DNA from: Negativibacillus massiliensis
GTDB taxonomy: Bacteria; Bacillota; Clostridia; Oscillospirales; Ruminococcaceae
DNA: 64,000 nucleotides
Assembly (NCBI RefSeq): GCF_900148495.1
Contig: NZ_FTRU01000008.1
Span: forward strand, 1,302,001 to 1,366,000
Direction of reading: 5' to 3'
The position numbers and the translations under genes were made by a program. Every line of letters starts with the position of its first letter. Within the stretch, counting starts at the first letter, position 1. This document shows, one piece after another, positions 31,538 through 40,877 of the stretch. Below the pieces are notes generated by a model, which was not told the origin of the DNA, made no database searches, and saw only the letters and a program-made list of their open reading frames with translations.

Positions 31538-33046
31538 TTATTCAAACTGTGTAGCCAGTTCCATGATATTCTCCTGGTTTGCTTTATCTCCATCGATAAA
31601 TCCGGTAACTCGACCGTCACACATAACCATGATGCGGTCAGACATACCGATCAGTTCGCCCATTTCGGAAGAAATCATGATAATAGACTTACCCTGTCGT
31701 GCAAGTTCTTCAATAATACAGTAAATTTCATATTTTGCGCCGACGTCGATACCGCGGGTTGGTTCATCCAGAATAAAGACATCCGGATCGTTTGCCAGCC
31801 AACGGCTGATCAGAACTTTCTGCTGGTTACCACCCGACAGAGACTGAATCAGTGTCTTGGAAGATGGTGTTTTGATCGAAAGTTTTGCTACATTATCCTG
31901 TACCAGTTTTTCGATCTTTTTATCATCCAGCATAATGCCGCCGACCAGATATTTGTTCAGCGAAGCGATGGAAACGTTATCTGCAATCGACAGAACACCC
32001 AGAATACCGGTTGCGCGGCGGTCTTCTGTCAGCATCGCAATTCCTTTTTTAATCGCATCCGCAGGCTGATTGATGGTCAATTCTTTTCCTGCATAGCGGA
32101 TATGACCCTTGGAGTGGCAGCGCAGGCCAAACAGACCTTCCATCAATTCGGTACGCTGTGCACCAACCAGACCAGCTACACCCAGAATCTCACCCTTGCG
32201 CACATTGAAGCTGACATTGCGGAAGCTCTTTGGATTGATCGAAGTGAAATCCTCAACTTCAAATACAACATCACCCGGAACATTGTGACGCTCTGGATAA
32301 AGATTTGTCAGCTCACGACCAACCATCTTGGTGATGATGGTGTCAATGTCCAGATCTTTCGCTGCCCAGGTTCCGATATACTGACCATCTCGCATGATGG
32401 TAACTTCGTCGGAAATTCTCAAAATCTCATCCATCTTGTGGCTGATGTATACAATTGCAACGCCTTTGCTGCGCAGTTCGTTTACGATTGTAAACAGAGC
32501 CTCTACCTCAGCCGCAGTCAACGAAGAGGTTGGCTCATCCAGAATCAGTACCTTACAGTCAGCGGATACTGCTTTTGCAATCTCAACCAGCTGCATCTGG
32601 GATACACTCAAAGTTCCCAGTTTTGCCTTAGGATCAAAATCCAGATGAACTTCCTTTAAAACTCTTGCTGCATCCTCGTACATCTTTTTATGGTCAATCG
32701 TTTTGATTGGTCCATAAGATTTTACCGGATAGCGGCCAACATAAATGTTTTCACCGATGCTGCGCTCTGGAATTGGCTGCAATTCCTGATGCACCATGGC
32801 GATACCTTTGTGCAGTGCATCCAGAGGGTTCAAAATCTTGATCTTTTCTCCCTCATAGTAGATCTCGCCTTCATCCATGTGGTAAATACCAAACATACAT
32901 TTCATCAAGGTAGATTTACCTGCACCATTTTCTCCCATCAGTGCGTGTACCGTGCCCGGACGCAGTCTTAACTGTGCATGGTCCAATGCCTTAACACCCG
33001 GAAAGGTTTTGACGACACCACGCATTTCCAAACGATATTCAGACAA
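31538..33046 (-). CDS. mglA: Sugar ABC transporter ATP-binding protein (MglA type), TTG start
   Basis: A 502-residue double ATPase. The first domain has Walker A 'GENGAGKSTLMKC', signature 'LSVSQMQLVEIAKA' and Walker B 'VLILDEPT'. In the second, Walker A is degenerate ('GLVGAQRTELMEG') while the signature 'LSGGNQQKVLISR' and 'VFILDEPTRGIDVGAK' are kept. This asymmetry is normal in the sugar (CUT2) family. The start is a TTG at 33046, 8 bp after GGGAGG; no ATG or GTG is in frame with a site. It lies between mglB and mglC. Confidence 0.93.
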   Translation of the reverse strand: MSEYRLEMRGVVKTFPGVKALDHAQLRLRPGTVHALMGENGAGKSTLMKCMFGIYHMDEGEIYYEGEKIKILNPLDALHKGIAMVHQELQPIPERSIGENIYVGRYPVKSYGPIKTIDHKKMYEDAARVLKEVHLDFDPKAKLGTLSVSQMQLVEIAKAVSADCKVLILDEPTSSLTAAEVEALFTIVNELRSKGVAIVYISHKMDEILRISDEVTIMRDGQYIGTWAAKDLDIDTIITKMVGRELTNLYPERHNVPGDVVFEVEDFTSINPKSFRNVSFNVRKGEILGVAGLVGAQRTELMEGLFGLRCHSKGHIRYAGKELTINQPADAIKKGIAMLTEDRRATGILGVLSIADNVSIASLNKYLVGGIMLDDKKIEKLVQDNVAKLSIKTPSSKTLIQSLSGGNQQKVLISRWLANDPDVFILDEPTRGIDVGAKYEIYCIIEELARQGKSIIMISSEMGELIGMSDRIMVMCDGRVTGFIDGDKANQENIMELATQFE

Positions 33047-33075
33047 CTCACTTGCCTCCCTCTGCGTCTAAATGC

Positions 33076-33240
33076 CGTCAGTTGATTTCAGAAACAAGCC
33101 AAAACTTGGTTTCCTGCTTCTGAAATCAGCTGACGCAAATAGTTTTTCCTGCCAGAAAACTGGCCTTTAAATTGCTGATTTTCAGCTTATTGGTTTTCAC
33201 AACATTAAGAAAGGTGCGTGTGCGTCCTGCGCACACGCAC
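33076..33240 (-). promoter_or_regulatory. Two strong hairpins in the mglB-mglA intergenic RNA
   Basis: An interrupted stem CGTCAG..GATTTCAGAA / TTCTGAAATC..CTGACG (33076-33135) and a perfect GTGCGTGTGC/GCACACGCAC hairpin (33214-33240) lie between the binding-protein gene and the ATPase gene. Neither has a good T tail. They probably stabilise the mglB part of the mRNA or act as a partial terminator, giving more binding protein than ATPase. Confidence 0.6.
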
Positions 33241-33272
33241 CCCGAAATTCTTAACTATTGTGCCGTTACCAA

Positions 33273-34355
33273 TTATTTGATAAATTCGCTTGCATTGTCT
33301 GGAGTTACTTTGACATAGTCAACGTAAACAGACTGTTCGCCTTCAGCATATGTTTTGCCGCCCAGCAGTTCTTCCATGCATGCTACTGCCTGTGTTGCCT
33401 GGCTCTGTGCGTCGTTGAGTACAGTACCGGTCAGGTTGCCGTTAACAACTTCGTTGAGAGCTGCATCCAGAGCATCAACACCTACCAGGTAGATGTCTTC
33501 GTTTACAGTGCGGCCAGCAGCCTGGATAGCCTGCAGAGCACCGATTGCCATATCGTCGTTGTTGCAGAATACAACTTCGATCTGATCACCGAATTTTGCA
33601 AGGTCGTTCTGTGCGATTTCCTGACCTTTGTTACGGTCCCAGTCACCACGCTGGAGGTCGAGCTGTTCAACTTCCATACCAGCATCGGTCAGAGCTTTTA
33701 CAGAGTATTCTGTACGCAGCTGAGCGTCGATGTTTTCAGGGTCGCCCTGGATCATAATGTAGGAAACTTTACCGTCGCCGTTGATATCACCTTTGTTTTC
33801 GGTTTCCAGAATGATTTCGCCCTGGAAGGTACCGGACTGAGCTGCGTCACAGCCAACATAAACGAGTTTGTCGTATGCTGCCATCTGTTCAGCGGTAGGC
33901 TCACGGTTGATCAGTACGGTTGGGATGTTTGCCTGTTTAACAGCTGCGATGATAGTGTCAGCAGCAGATGTCATAACTGGGTTGATGATCAGTGCGTCAA
34001 CGCCCTGAGTAATGAAGGTGTTAACCTGCTCGGTCTGTTTTGCCTGGTCGTTGTTGCCGTCTACAACGGATACTTCATAGCCTTTTTCTTCCAGGATTGC
34101 CTGAAGAGCGTTACGGTATGTAGTCATGAAAGCGTCGTCGAATTTGTAAATACATACGCCGACTTTACCGCCAGCTGGAACTTCTGCAGCAACTTCTTCA
34201 GCAGTTTCTTCTGCTTTTTCAGCAGGAGCCTCTTCTTTGGTTTCCTCTGTGGTTGCTGTGTTTTCTTCTGTTGGTGCTGCAGTTTCACTGCCACCGCAAG
34301 CAGCCATGGATAATACCATACAGCCAGCCAGAATCAGCGCAAGAATCTTTTTCAT
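33273..34355 (-). CDS. mglB: Galactose/glucose-type substrate-binding lipoprotein (MglB type)
   Basis: A 360-residue lipoprotein. The signal peptide ends in the lipobox 'LSMAACGG' (Cys at residue 20), followed by an acidic/Thr-rich linker 'EENTATTEETKEEAPAEKAEE'. The periplasmic-binding-protein fold follows: 'KVGVCIYKFDDAFMTTYRNALQAILEEKGYEVSVVDGNNDQAKQTEQVNTFI' and 'VFCNNDDMAIGALQAIQAAG'. The latter two match galactose/glucose-binding proteins. It captures sugar outside the membrane for MglAC. A consensus promoter lies at 34481-34509, and a hairpin CTACAGGA/TCCTGTAG sits in the leader. Confidence 0.92.
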   Translation of the reverse strand: MKKILALILAGCMVLSMAACGGSETAAPTEENTATTEETKEEAPAEKAEETAEEVAAEVPAGGKVGVCIYKFDDAFMTTYRNALQAILEEKGYEVSVVDGNNDQAKQTEQVNTFITQGVDALIINPVMTSAADTIIAAVKQANIPTVLINREPTAEQMAAYDKLVYVGCDAAQSGTFQGEIILETENKGDINGDGKVSYIMIQGDPENIDAQLRTEYSVKALTDAGMEVEQLDLQRGDWDRNKGQEIAQNDLAKFGDQIEVVFCNNDDMAIGALQAIQAAGRTVNEDIYLVGVDALDAALNEVVNGNLTGTVLNDAQSQATQAVACMEELLGGKTYAEGEQSVYVDYVKVTPDNASEFIK

Positions 34356-34480
34356 GGAAAATCTCTCCTTTGTTTTGTTGCAGAAAACATTTTGGATTCA
34401 TCATTGCGATGTGAATCCATCACTTTTTGTTATCTGCAAAATAATTTCTACAGGATTTCTTTCCTGTAGTTGTTGTGAAT

Positions 34481-34509
34481 ATGATATCAGTTTTTTGGAT
34501 AAAAGTCAA
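34481..34509 (-). promoter_or_regulatory. Sigma-A promoter of the mgl operon
   Basis: Minus strand TTGACT, 17 bp, TATCAT, about 125 bp before mglB. A CTACAGGA-TCCTGTAG hairpin (34447-34468) lies in the leader. Confidence 0.7.
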
Positions 34510-35228
34510 TAAAACAAGTTATTTTAAAGCATTTTTTTATTGGTTTTTACAAAAATTGTGTGCTTTCACAAAAAACTCAAAAAACTTTGTGGCTTTTACC
34601 AATTGAATTTCTTAAATCTTTTATAGTTAAAATTTAATCAAAGATCACCTTTTGTTAAAAATCATCCTGTTATTTTTTGTGTTTTTGCACATTTGTTCGT
34701 CTAAAAGGGAGATCCATCCCACGTTTCAAAAATTACTGCTCCTTATGTGGTGCTGTCCCGCTAGAAAATCGTTCTGAAGTTAACTCTGTAAGTACATAAG
34801 TTCTCAACAAGCATGAAAACTTTTGAAGGAAAGTATTTCTTTTAATAAAGAAGTATCTTTCCTTATCAGATTTCGCAGGGATTTTCTGGAGACTGATTTA
34901 TCCTGATTTGTAGTCGTGCAGGGAACCACAGAACTTGGCATGAGTCTTAATTGATACCAAAGATAAATCGAAACAAACATTGGAAACTAATCTGCTTAAA
35001 CTAAACTTACCACAATGTGTTAACTATAAAATTAAGATTCAAAAGATTCTATTATCGAGGTAATTTAAGACTGCCTCGACTTTTTTATTCACTTTAGCCT
35101 GATAACATGATAACATATTGCTTAAAAAATTACGTTATCTTTGTGAAAAATCACCGTCATTTTATACAGATAAACATACCCTAGTTTAAAAAATACAGAA
35201 AATTTATAGAGAAAAACCATGTTTTTGT
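34510..35228. other. Long AT-rich intergenic region, possible non-coding RNA
   Basis: About 720 bp without a supported gene. From about 34700 the sequence is less AT-rich and contains an interrupted inverted repeat GGAAAG..TTTCTT / AAAGAA..CTTTCC (34829-34863). It ends in a terminator-like hairpin at 35055-35087. I found no protein with a ribosome binding site and no known RNA consensus. Confidence 0.4.
35055..35087 (+). terminator. Terminator-like hairpin in the mgl-hut intergenic region
   Basis: TCGAGG, 13-nt loop, CCTCGA, then C and TTTTTT. There is no protein gene before it on the + strand, so it may end an unrecognised RNA. Confidence 0.5.
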
Positions 35229-35257
35229 TTGACACTACCTGATCCATCTGTTATCTT
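35229..35257 (+). promoter_or_regulatory. Sigma-A promoter of the hut cluster
   Basis: TTGACA, 17 bp, TATCTT, about 70 bp before hutH. Confidence 0.65.
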
Positions 35258-35325
35258 GAATATAAAGAGGAAATATTTTTCCACATTGAATCGATTTTAT
35301 TTTTTAAGAAAAGGTGAGTGTCAAA

Positions 35326-36894
35326 ATGATTATGAATCCATCTATCATCAAAGATGTTGTCATCGACGGTCACAGTCTGACAATCGAGTCATTTGTTGCA
35401 GTTGCACGATTTGGCGCAAAAGTCAGTGTTGCCAAAGAAGCTCTGGATGCAATGCAGAAATCCCGTGATCTTGCCGAAAAAATTGCTTCCGAAAAACGTG
35501 TTGCATATGGCATCACCACAGGTTTTGGCGATTTTGCCCGCGTTGCTGTTCCAGAAGAGATGTCCAACACTCTTTCCACTAATCTAATTCTGAGCCACTG
35601 CACCGCTACCGGCGATCCTTATTCCGAAGAAGTTGTCCGCGGCATGCTGCTTCTGCGTGCAAACGCTCTGTGTGGCGGCGTATCCGGCGTTCGCCCTGTA
35701 CTGGTTACCATGATGGCAGAAATGCTCAATAAAGGCGTTCATCCAGTTGTTCCACAGAAGGGTTCTCTGGGTGCTTCCGGCGACCTCGCTCCGCTGGCAC
35801 ACATGTCCCTGCCGCTGCTTGGTAAGGGCAGAGCGGTTTATCAGGGTGTTGAGATGGACGGCGGCGAAGCAATGGAAAAAGCTGGCATCAAAACACTGGA
35901 TACACTGGTTTGCAAGGAAGGTCTGGGATTGACAAACGGAACCTGCGCTATGACATCCGTAGGTACCCTTTCCCTGTATGATACTATCTGTGCTGCACAG
36001 CTTGCTGACCTGATCGGCTCCATGACTATGGAGGGCTTAACCGGTCTGCTTAATGCATTTGACGAACGTGTTCATGCTGTTCGCGGCCACAAAGGACAGA
36101 TGATGGTTGCTAAAAACTTCCGTCTGCTGACCGAAGGCTCCGAAATTCTGAAAAACTGCCAGTCCGATCGCGTACAGGATGCTTATTCCCTGCGCTGCAT
36201 TCCACAGGTACATGGTGCAATCCGCGATGCAATCGAATATGTAAAAGAAAAAGTATCCATCGAGCTCAATGCCGTTACCGACAACCCGCTTGTTTTCCTG
36301 GACGATGAAAATGTTATCTCCGGTGGAAACTTCCATGGCGAACCGATGGCTCTCGCATTCGACTTTTTGGGTATCGCCTGCTCGGAGATTGCAGACATTT
36401 CCGAACGCCGCACCGAGCGCATGGTCAATGCCGCACTTTCTAACGGTCTGACTCCATTCCTCACCACCGAGGGCGGTGTTAACTCCGGTTATATGATCGT
36501 TCAGTATTCCGCAGCTTCGATGGTTTCGGAAAACAAGGTATTGGCTCATCCTGCATCGGTAGACTCCATCCCATCTTCCGCAAACCAGGAGGATATGGTT
36601 TCGATGGGAACCACCGCTGCAAGAAAGTCCGGCTGGATTGTACAGAATACACTCTCTGTACTGGCTGACGAGCTGCTGACCGCATGTCAGGCAATCGACA
36701 TCCGCCGCAGACTGAACACCCACGGACAGGGCATTTCCCCAGTTCATCAGAAGGTTTATGACCGTGTCCGCAAAGATGTTGCTTTCTATGAAACCGACCG
36801 CGAACTGTGGCAGGATATCAAGGCATGTGAAAAACTGGTTCGCAGCGGTGAACTACTCGACATTGTAAGAGAAACTGTTGCTGATTTCGAATAA
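35326..36894 (+). CDS. hutH: Histidine ammonia-lyase
   Basis: A 522-residue lyase converting L-histidine to urocanate and ammonia. The MIO prosthetic group forms from Ala-Ser-Gly in 'GSLGASGDLAPLAHM'. Other family blocks are 'YGITTGFGDFARV', 'QDAYSLRCIPQVHGA', 'ELNAVTDNPLVF' and 'SSANQEDMVSMG'. The start is ATG 35326: the AAAAGGTGAG ribosome binding site overlaps an earlier in-frame GTG, which excludes that codon. It is first in hutH-hutU-ftcD-hutI-fchA, for histidine fermentation to glutamate. Confidence 0.96.
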   Translation: MIMNPSIIKDVVIDGHSLTIESFVAVARFGAKVSVAKEALDAMQKSRDLAEKIASEKRVAYGITTGFGDFARVAVPEEMSNTLSTNLILSHCTATGDPYSEEVVRGMLLLRANALCGGVSGVRPVLVTMMAEMLNKGVHPVVPQKGSLGASGDLAPLAHMSLPLLGKGRAVYQGVEMDGGEAMEKAGIKTLDTLVCKEGLGLTNGTCAMTSVGTLSLYDTICAAQLADLIGSMTMEGLTGLLNAFDERVHAVRGHKGQMMVAKNFRLLTEGSEILKNCQSDRVQDAYSLRCIPQVHGAIRDAIEYVKEKVSIELNAVTDNPLVFLDDENVISGGNFHGEPMALAFDFLGIACSEIADISERRTERMVNAALSNGLTPFLTTEGGVNSGYMIVQYSAASMVSENKVLAHPASVDSIPSSANQEDMVSMGTTAARKSGWIVQNTLSVLADELLTACQAIDIRRRLNTHGQGISPVHQKVYDRVRKDVAFYETDRELWQDIKACEKLVRSGELLDIVRETVADFE

Positions 36895-37395
36895 CCAGGC
36901 TGAGCCTGGACCCTGTTTCGCGCTTTGGTTTCGTGTGAAATTGCAGTTTCAGCACACGGCAATCGCTCGCGTTAACACACTCGCTCATTCGATGAAAACA
37001 AAAGTTTTCGTCCACCTTTTTCAAAAGGTGGTGGTGTCCAGAGGCAACGCCTTTGGTCGCTCACCGCAGTGAGCGAAACTCTTTATCGTCAGGCGCTCAT
37101 TGGGAGAGCTCGAGAACCTTTTTGCAAGAGAAAAGGTTCTCGAAAACCGATTGCGAGCAGTGAGCAAACTCAAAAATTATCCAGTGGATGATTTTTGACG
37201 GCTGGAATCAGCTCCGTTTTCCATCTGCACCGTTGCGTGCAGATGCGCACTGACGTGCGGCAGCCCCGAACAGAGATAGTGCCACTATTGATTTATATTT
37301 TGTTGTTTTGTGTCACAGGGGCGTTGCCCCCGTACCTCCATGAGCTTTTTGAAAAAAGCTCAACCAAAAACTTTATTTATTACATACAATTCCTT
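36895..37395 (+). repeat. Modular intergenic repeat, copy 1 (hutH-hutU)
   Basis: About 500 bp without a gene, built from modules shared with 39478-39918 and 42146-42600. Module A is a run of small perfect hairpins: GAAAACaaaaGTTTTC, CCACCTTTT/AAAAGGTGG and TCGCTCACCGCAGTGAGCGA (near 37055-37078). Module B runs from TGACGTGCGGCA (about 37252) through CACAGGGGCGTTGCCCCC to GAGCTTTTT-gaaa-AAAAGCTC (about 37341-37362). Parts between the modules vary. Confidence 0.75.
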
Positions 37396-37438
37396 TTATT
37401 TAATACCATTTCATTTCATAAAAACAGGAGGTTTTATT

Positions 37439-39472
37439 ATGGACTACAATCCACAGGACGCTATGATTATCAAGCTCGACTATGAACTTCCCGAATATCC
37501 AACATTCGTTGAGGGTATTCGCCGCGCTCCAAGACGAGAATCTCATCTGACCGAGTCCGATAAGGCACTCGCAATCAAAAACGCTTTGCGCTATATCCAT
37601 CCTGACCACCATGAACAGATGGCAATGGAATTTGCAAAAGAGCTGGATGAGCATGGCCGCATCTACGGCTACCGTTTCCGCCCACAGGGTGAACTGCACG
37701 GCAAGCCAATCGACCAGTATAAAGGTAACTGCATCGAAGGCAAAGCTTTCCAGGTTATGATCGACAACAACCTCGACTTTGATGTTGCGCTTTATCCATA
37801 CGAACTGACCACCTATGGTGAAACCGGTCAGGTTTGCCAGAACTGGATGCAATACCGCCTGATTAAAAAATATCTGGAAGTTCTGACCGATGATCAGACC
37901 CTCGTTATTGAATCCGGTCATCCACTTGGTCTGTTTAAATCCCACAAGACTTCTCCTCGTGTCATCATCACAAACGGTCTGATGATCGGTATGTTCGATA
38001 ATCAGCAGGCATTCAACCGTGCTGCTGCTCTGGGCGTTGCAAACTATGGTCAGATGACCGCCGGCGGCTGGATGTACATCGGTCCACAGGGTATCGTACA
38101 TGGTACCTTCAACACCTTGCTCAATGCTGGTCGTTTGGTTCTAGGCGTTCCGAAGGAAGGCAACCTCGCAGGCAAACTGTACGTTACCTCCGGTTTGGGC
38201 GGCATGTCCGGTGCACAGGGTAAAGCTGCTGATATTGCTGGCGCTGCTTCGATCATTGCTGAGGTTGACATTTCCCGTATCATGACCCGTTATACACAGG
38301 GCTGGGTAGATAAATACACCGACAGTCTGGAAGAAGCACTGAATTGGGCACTGGAAGCACAGAAAGCGAAAGAGCCTTGTGCGATCGCTTACCACGGCAA
38401 CGTTGTTGACCTGCTGGAATTCCTACTGGAGAAAAACATCCACGTTGACCTGCTCTCCGACCAGACTTCCTGCCATGTACCATACGACGGCGGTTACTGC
38501 CCACAGGGTCTGACCTTTGAACAGCGTACCGAAATGCTGGACAAAGACCCAGAAGGCTTCAAGGAACTTGTAAACAAAACTCTGCGCCATCACTATGAGC
38601 TGATCTGCAAGATGCATGAACAGGGAACCTACTTCTTTGACTACGGCAACAGCTTCCTGAAAGCAGTTTATGATGCTGGTGTTCCAGAAATCTGCAAGAA
38701 CGGCCACGACGAAGTAGACGGCTTCATCTTCCCATCCTATGTTGAAGACATCCTCGGCCCATGCCTGTTCGACTACGGCTATGGTCCATTCCGTTGGTGC
38801 TGCCTGTCCGGTAAACCGGAAGACCTCGATGCAACTGATGCTGCTGCAATGGAATGCATCGATCCAAACGCACGTTATCAGGACCGCGACAACTGGATCT
38901 GGGTTCGCGATGCTAAGAAGAACAAACTGGTTGTTGGTACCCAGTGCCGTATCCTGTATCAGGACGCTTACGGCAGAACCAAGATCGCGCTCAAATTCAA
39001 CGAAATGGTTCGTCAGGGCAAGATCGGTCCGGTTATGCTCGGTCGTGACCACCATGATACTTCCGGTACAGACTCCACCTTCCGTGAAACCTCCAACATC
39101 AAGGATGGTTCCAACATTATGGCAGATATGGCAGTTCAGTGCTTTGCAGGAAACTGCGCACGCGGCATGAGCCTGGTTGCTTTGCACAACGGCGGCGGTA
39201 CCGGTATCGGTAAAGCGATCAACGGCGGCTTCGGTATGGTTCTGGATGGTTCCGCACGCGTGGATGAGATCCTGAAAGTTTCGATGATCTGGGACGTTAT
39301 GAGCGGTGTTGCACGTCGTTCCTGGGCTAGAAACGAGCACTCGATTGAAACCTGTGTTGAATTTAACCAGTCCCATCCAGGTCAGTATCATGTTACCCTG
39401 CCTTACATTGCAGATGATGAAATCGTTGCAAAGGCTGTTAAGACCATGACCGGTCATCACGAAGCAAAATAG
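37439..39472 (+). CDS. hutU: Urocanate hydratase
   Basis: A 677-residue NAD-dependent urocanase, which adds water to urocanate to give imidazolone propionate. NAD-binding and active-site blocks are clear: 'GQMTAGGWMYIGPQGIVHGT', 'GLGGMSGAQGKAADIAG', 'YDGGYCPQGLTFEQRTEML' and the catalytic Cys region 'GYGPFRWCCLSGKPEDL'. The 'HNGGGTGIGKAINGGFGMVLDGS' block lies near the C-terminus. The ATG at 37439 follows CAGGAGGTTTTATT; the reading frame is open upstream through the intergenic repeat, but that part is not coding. Confidence 0.95.
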   Translation: MDYNPQDAMIIKLDYELPEYPTFVEGIRRAPRRESHLTESDKALAIKNALRYIHPDHHEQMAMEFAKELDEHGRIYGYRFRPQGELHGKPIDQYKGNCIEGKAFQVMIDNNLDFDVALYPYELTTYGETGQVCQNWMQYRLIKKYLEVLTDDQTLVIESGHPLGLFKSHKTSPRVIITNGLMIGMFDNQQAFNRAAALGVANYGQMTAGGWMYIGPQGIVHGTFNTLLNAGRLVLGVPKEGNLAGKLYVTSGLGGMSGAQGKAADIAGAASIIAEVDISRIMTRYTQGWVDKYTDSLEEALNWALEAQKAKEPCAIAYHGNVVDLLEFLLEKNIHVDLLSDQTSCHVPYDGGYCPQGLTFEQRTEMLDKDPEGFKELVNKTLRHHYELICKMHEQGTYFFDYGNSFLKAVYDAGVPEICKNGHDEVDGFIFPSYVEDILGPCLFDYGYGPFRWCCLSGKPEDLDATDAAAMECIDPNARYQDRDNWIWVRDAKKNKLVVGTQCRILYQDAYGRTKIALKFNEMVRQGKIGPVMLGRDHHDTSGTDSTFRETSNIKDGSNIMADMAVQCFAGNCARGMSLVALHNGGGTGIGKAINGGFGMVLDGSARVDEILKVSMIWDVMSGVARRSWARNEHSIETCVEFNQSHPGQYHVTLPYIADDEIVAKAVKTMTGHHEAK

Positions 39473-39477
39473 CAGGC

Positions 39478-39918
39478 GAAAACAAAAGTTTTCGTCCACC
39501 TTTTGAAAAAGGTGGCGGATTCTAAAGGCAGAGCCTTTAGTCGCTCACCGCAGTGAGCGAAACTCTTTATCCGTGAAAGCGCATTTTCGGGGGTTTGGAC
39601 CCCTTTTGCAAGTGAAAAGGGGTCCAAGAACCGATTTCGATTACAAACCGTCCTCAAAAATTATCCTGTGGATGATTTTTGACAGTACCAGTTTAAATCT
39701 GGTACTTGCTGAGCCTGGTTGCTGTTCGCCTACGGCGCAAAGACGGGCGGTAGGTGCTTCCCATCTGCACAAGTGTGTGCAGATGCGCACTGACGTGCGG
39801 CAACCCCAAACAGGGACTAATACCTTTATTGATTTTTATATTTTTGTACGGTGTCACAGGGGTTTCACCCCCGTACCCCCATGAGCTTTTTGAAAAAAGC
39901 TCAACCAAAAACTTTTTC
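39478..39918 (+). repeat. Modular intergenic repeat, copy 2 (hutU-ftcD)
   Basis: The same modules as copy 1. Module A: GAAAACaaaaGTTTTC, CCACCTTTTgaaAAAGGTGG, CTAAAGGCAGAGCCTTTAG and TCGCTCACCGCAGTGAGCGA at 39478-39561. A middle segment with ATTATCCTGTGGATGATTTTTGAC follows, then Module B from TGACGTGCGGCA (39792) to the GAGCTTTTT/AAAAAGCTC hairpin (about 39882-39902). Confidence 0.75.
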
Positions 39919-39958
39919 ATTTTGAAGTTTTTATTTTCCATAAAGGAGTCTGATTACT

Positions 39959-40855
39959 ATGGCAAGAATTATTGAATGCGTACCAAACTGTTCTGAAGGC
40001 AGAAATAAAGAAGTAATCGAATATATCGCTGATGCTGTCCGCAGTGTTCCGGGCGTTGCACTGATGGACTACTCCTCTGATGAAAACCATAACCGCAGCG
40101 TGTTCACCATCGTTGGTGACCCTGACCAGATGGCAGAGGCTGCTTTCCGCTTTGCAAAAGCTTGTGTTGAAAAGATCGATATGACCAAACATCACGGTGA
40201 ACATCCTCGTATGGGCGCAGTTGACGTTATCCCATTCACTCCAGTTAAGGATGTTCCAATGGAAGAATGTATCGAAATTTCCAAAAAAGTAGGTCAGAGA
40301 ATCTGGGAAGAACTGGGTATGCCGGTTACTCTGTACGAAGAATCCGCTACTGCTCCACACAGAAGAAACCTCGCTGCAATCCGCAAAGGTCAGTTTGAAG
40401 CAATGCCGGAAAAACTCAAAGACCCACAGTGGTACCCAGACTACGGCAACCATGAAATCCATCCAACTGCTGGTATCGTTGCAGTCGGCGCACGCTTCCC
40501 ACTGGTTGCTTTCAACATCAACCTCTCTACCTCCGATGTTGAGATTGCTAACAAGATTGCAAAAACCATCCGTGAATCCTCCGGTGGTATGCGCTGGGTA
40601 AAATCCATCGGTGTTATGCTGGAAGAAAGAAACACCGCTCAGGTTTCTATCAATATGACCAACTACACCAAGACTCCAATCTACCGCGTTTATGAAACTG
40701 TTCGTTTCGAAGCTGCAAGATACGGCGTACATATCATCGGTTCCGAGCTGATCGGTATTGTTCCAATGGATGCTCTGGTTGAAACCGCTGAATACTATCT
40801 GAAGCTGGAAAACTTCGACAAAGACAATCAGGTTATGGAGAAACACCTCCTGTAA
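39959..40855 (+). CDS. ftcD: Glutamate formiminotransferase (monofunctional FtcD)
   Basis: A 298-residue enzyme moving the formimino group from formiminoglutamate to tetrahydrofolate. It contains only the transferase half: 'IIECVPNCSEGRNKEVIE', 'HHGEHPRMGAVDVIPFTP' and 'GARFPLVAFNINLSTSDVEIA'. In animals this domain is fused to a cyclodeaminase; here the cyclodeaminase is the separate gene at 42635. AAAGGAGTCTGATTACT precedes the ATG. Confidence 0.94.
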   Translation: MARIIECVPNCSEGRNKEVIEYIADAVRSVPGVALMDYSSDENHNRSVFTIVGDPDQMAEAAFRFAKACVEKIDMTKHHGEHPRMGAVDVIPFTPVKDVPMEECIEISKKVGQRIWEELGMPVTLYEESATAPHRRNLAAIRKGQFEAMPEKLKDPQWYPDYGNHEIHPTAGIVAVGARFPLVAFNINLSTSDVEIANKIAKTIRESSGGMRWVKSIGVMLEERNTAQVSINMTNYTKTPIYRVYETVRFEAARYGVHIIGSELIGIVPMDALVETAEYYLKLENFDKDNQVMEKHLL

Positions 40856-40877
40856 TTTTAAAAAAGGAGGATCTACC

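Noticed and set aside
33258-34313. 351-codon open frame on the + strand
   Set aside because: Antisense shadow of mglB; composition is unlike any protein family.
38423-39499. 358-codon minus-strand open frame
   Set aside because: Antisense shadow of hutU, which matches urocanase from end to end.
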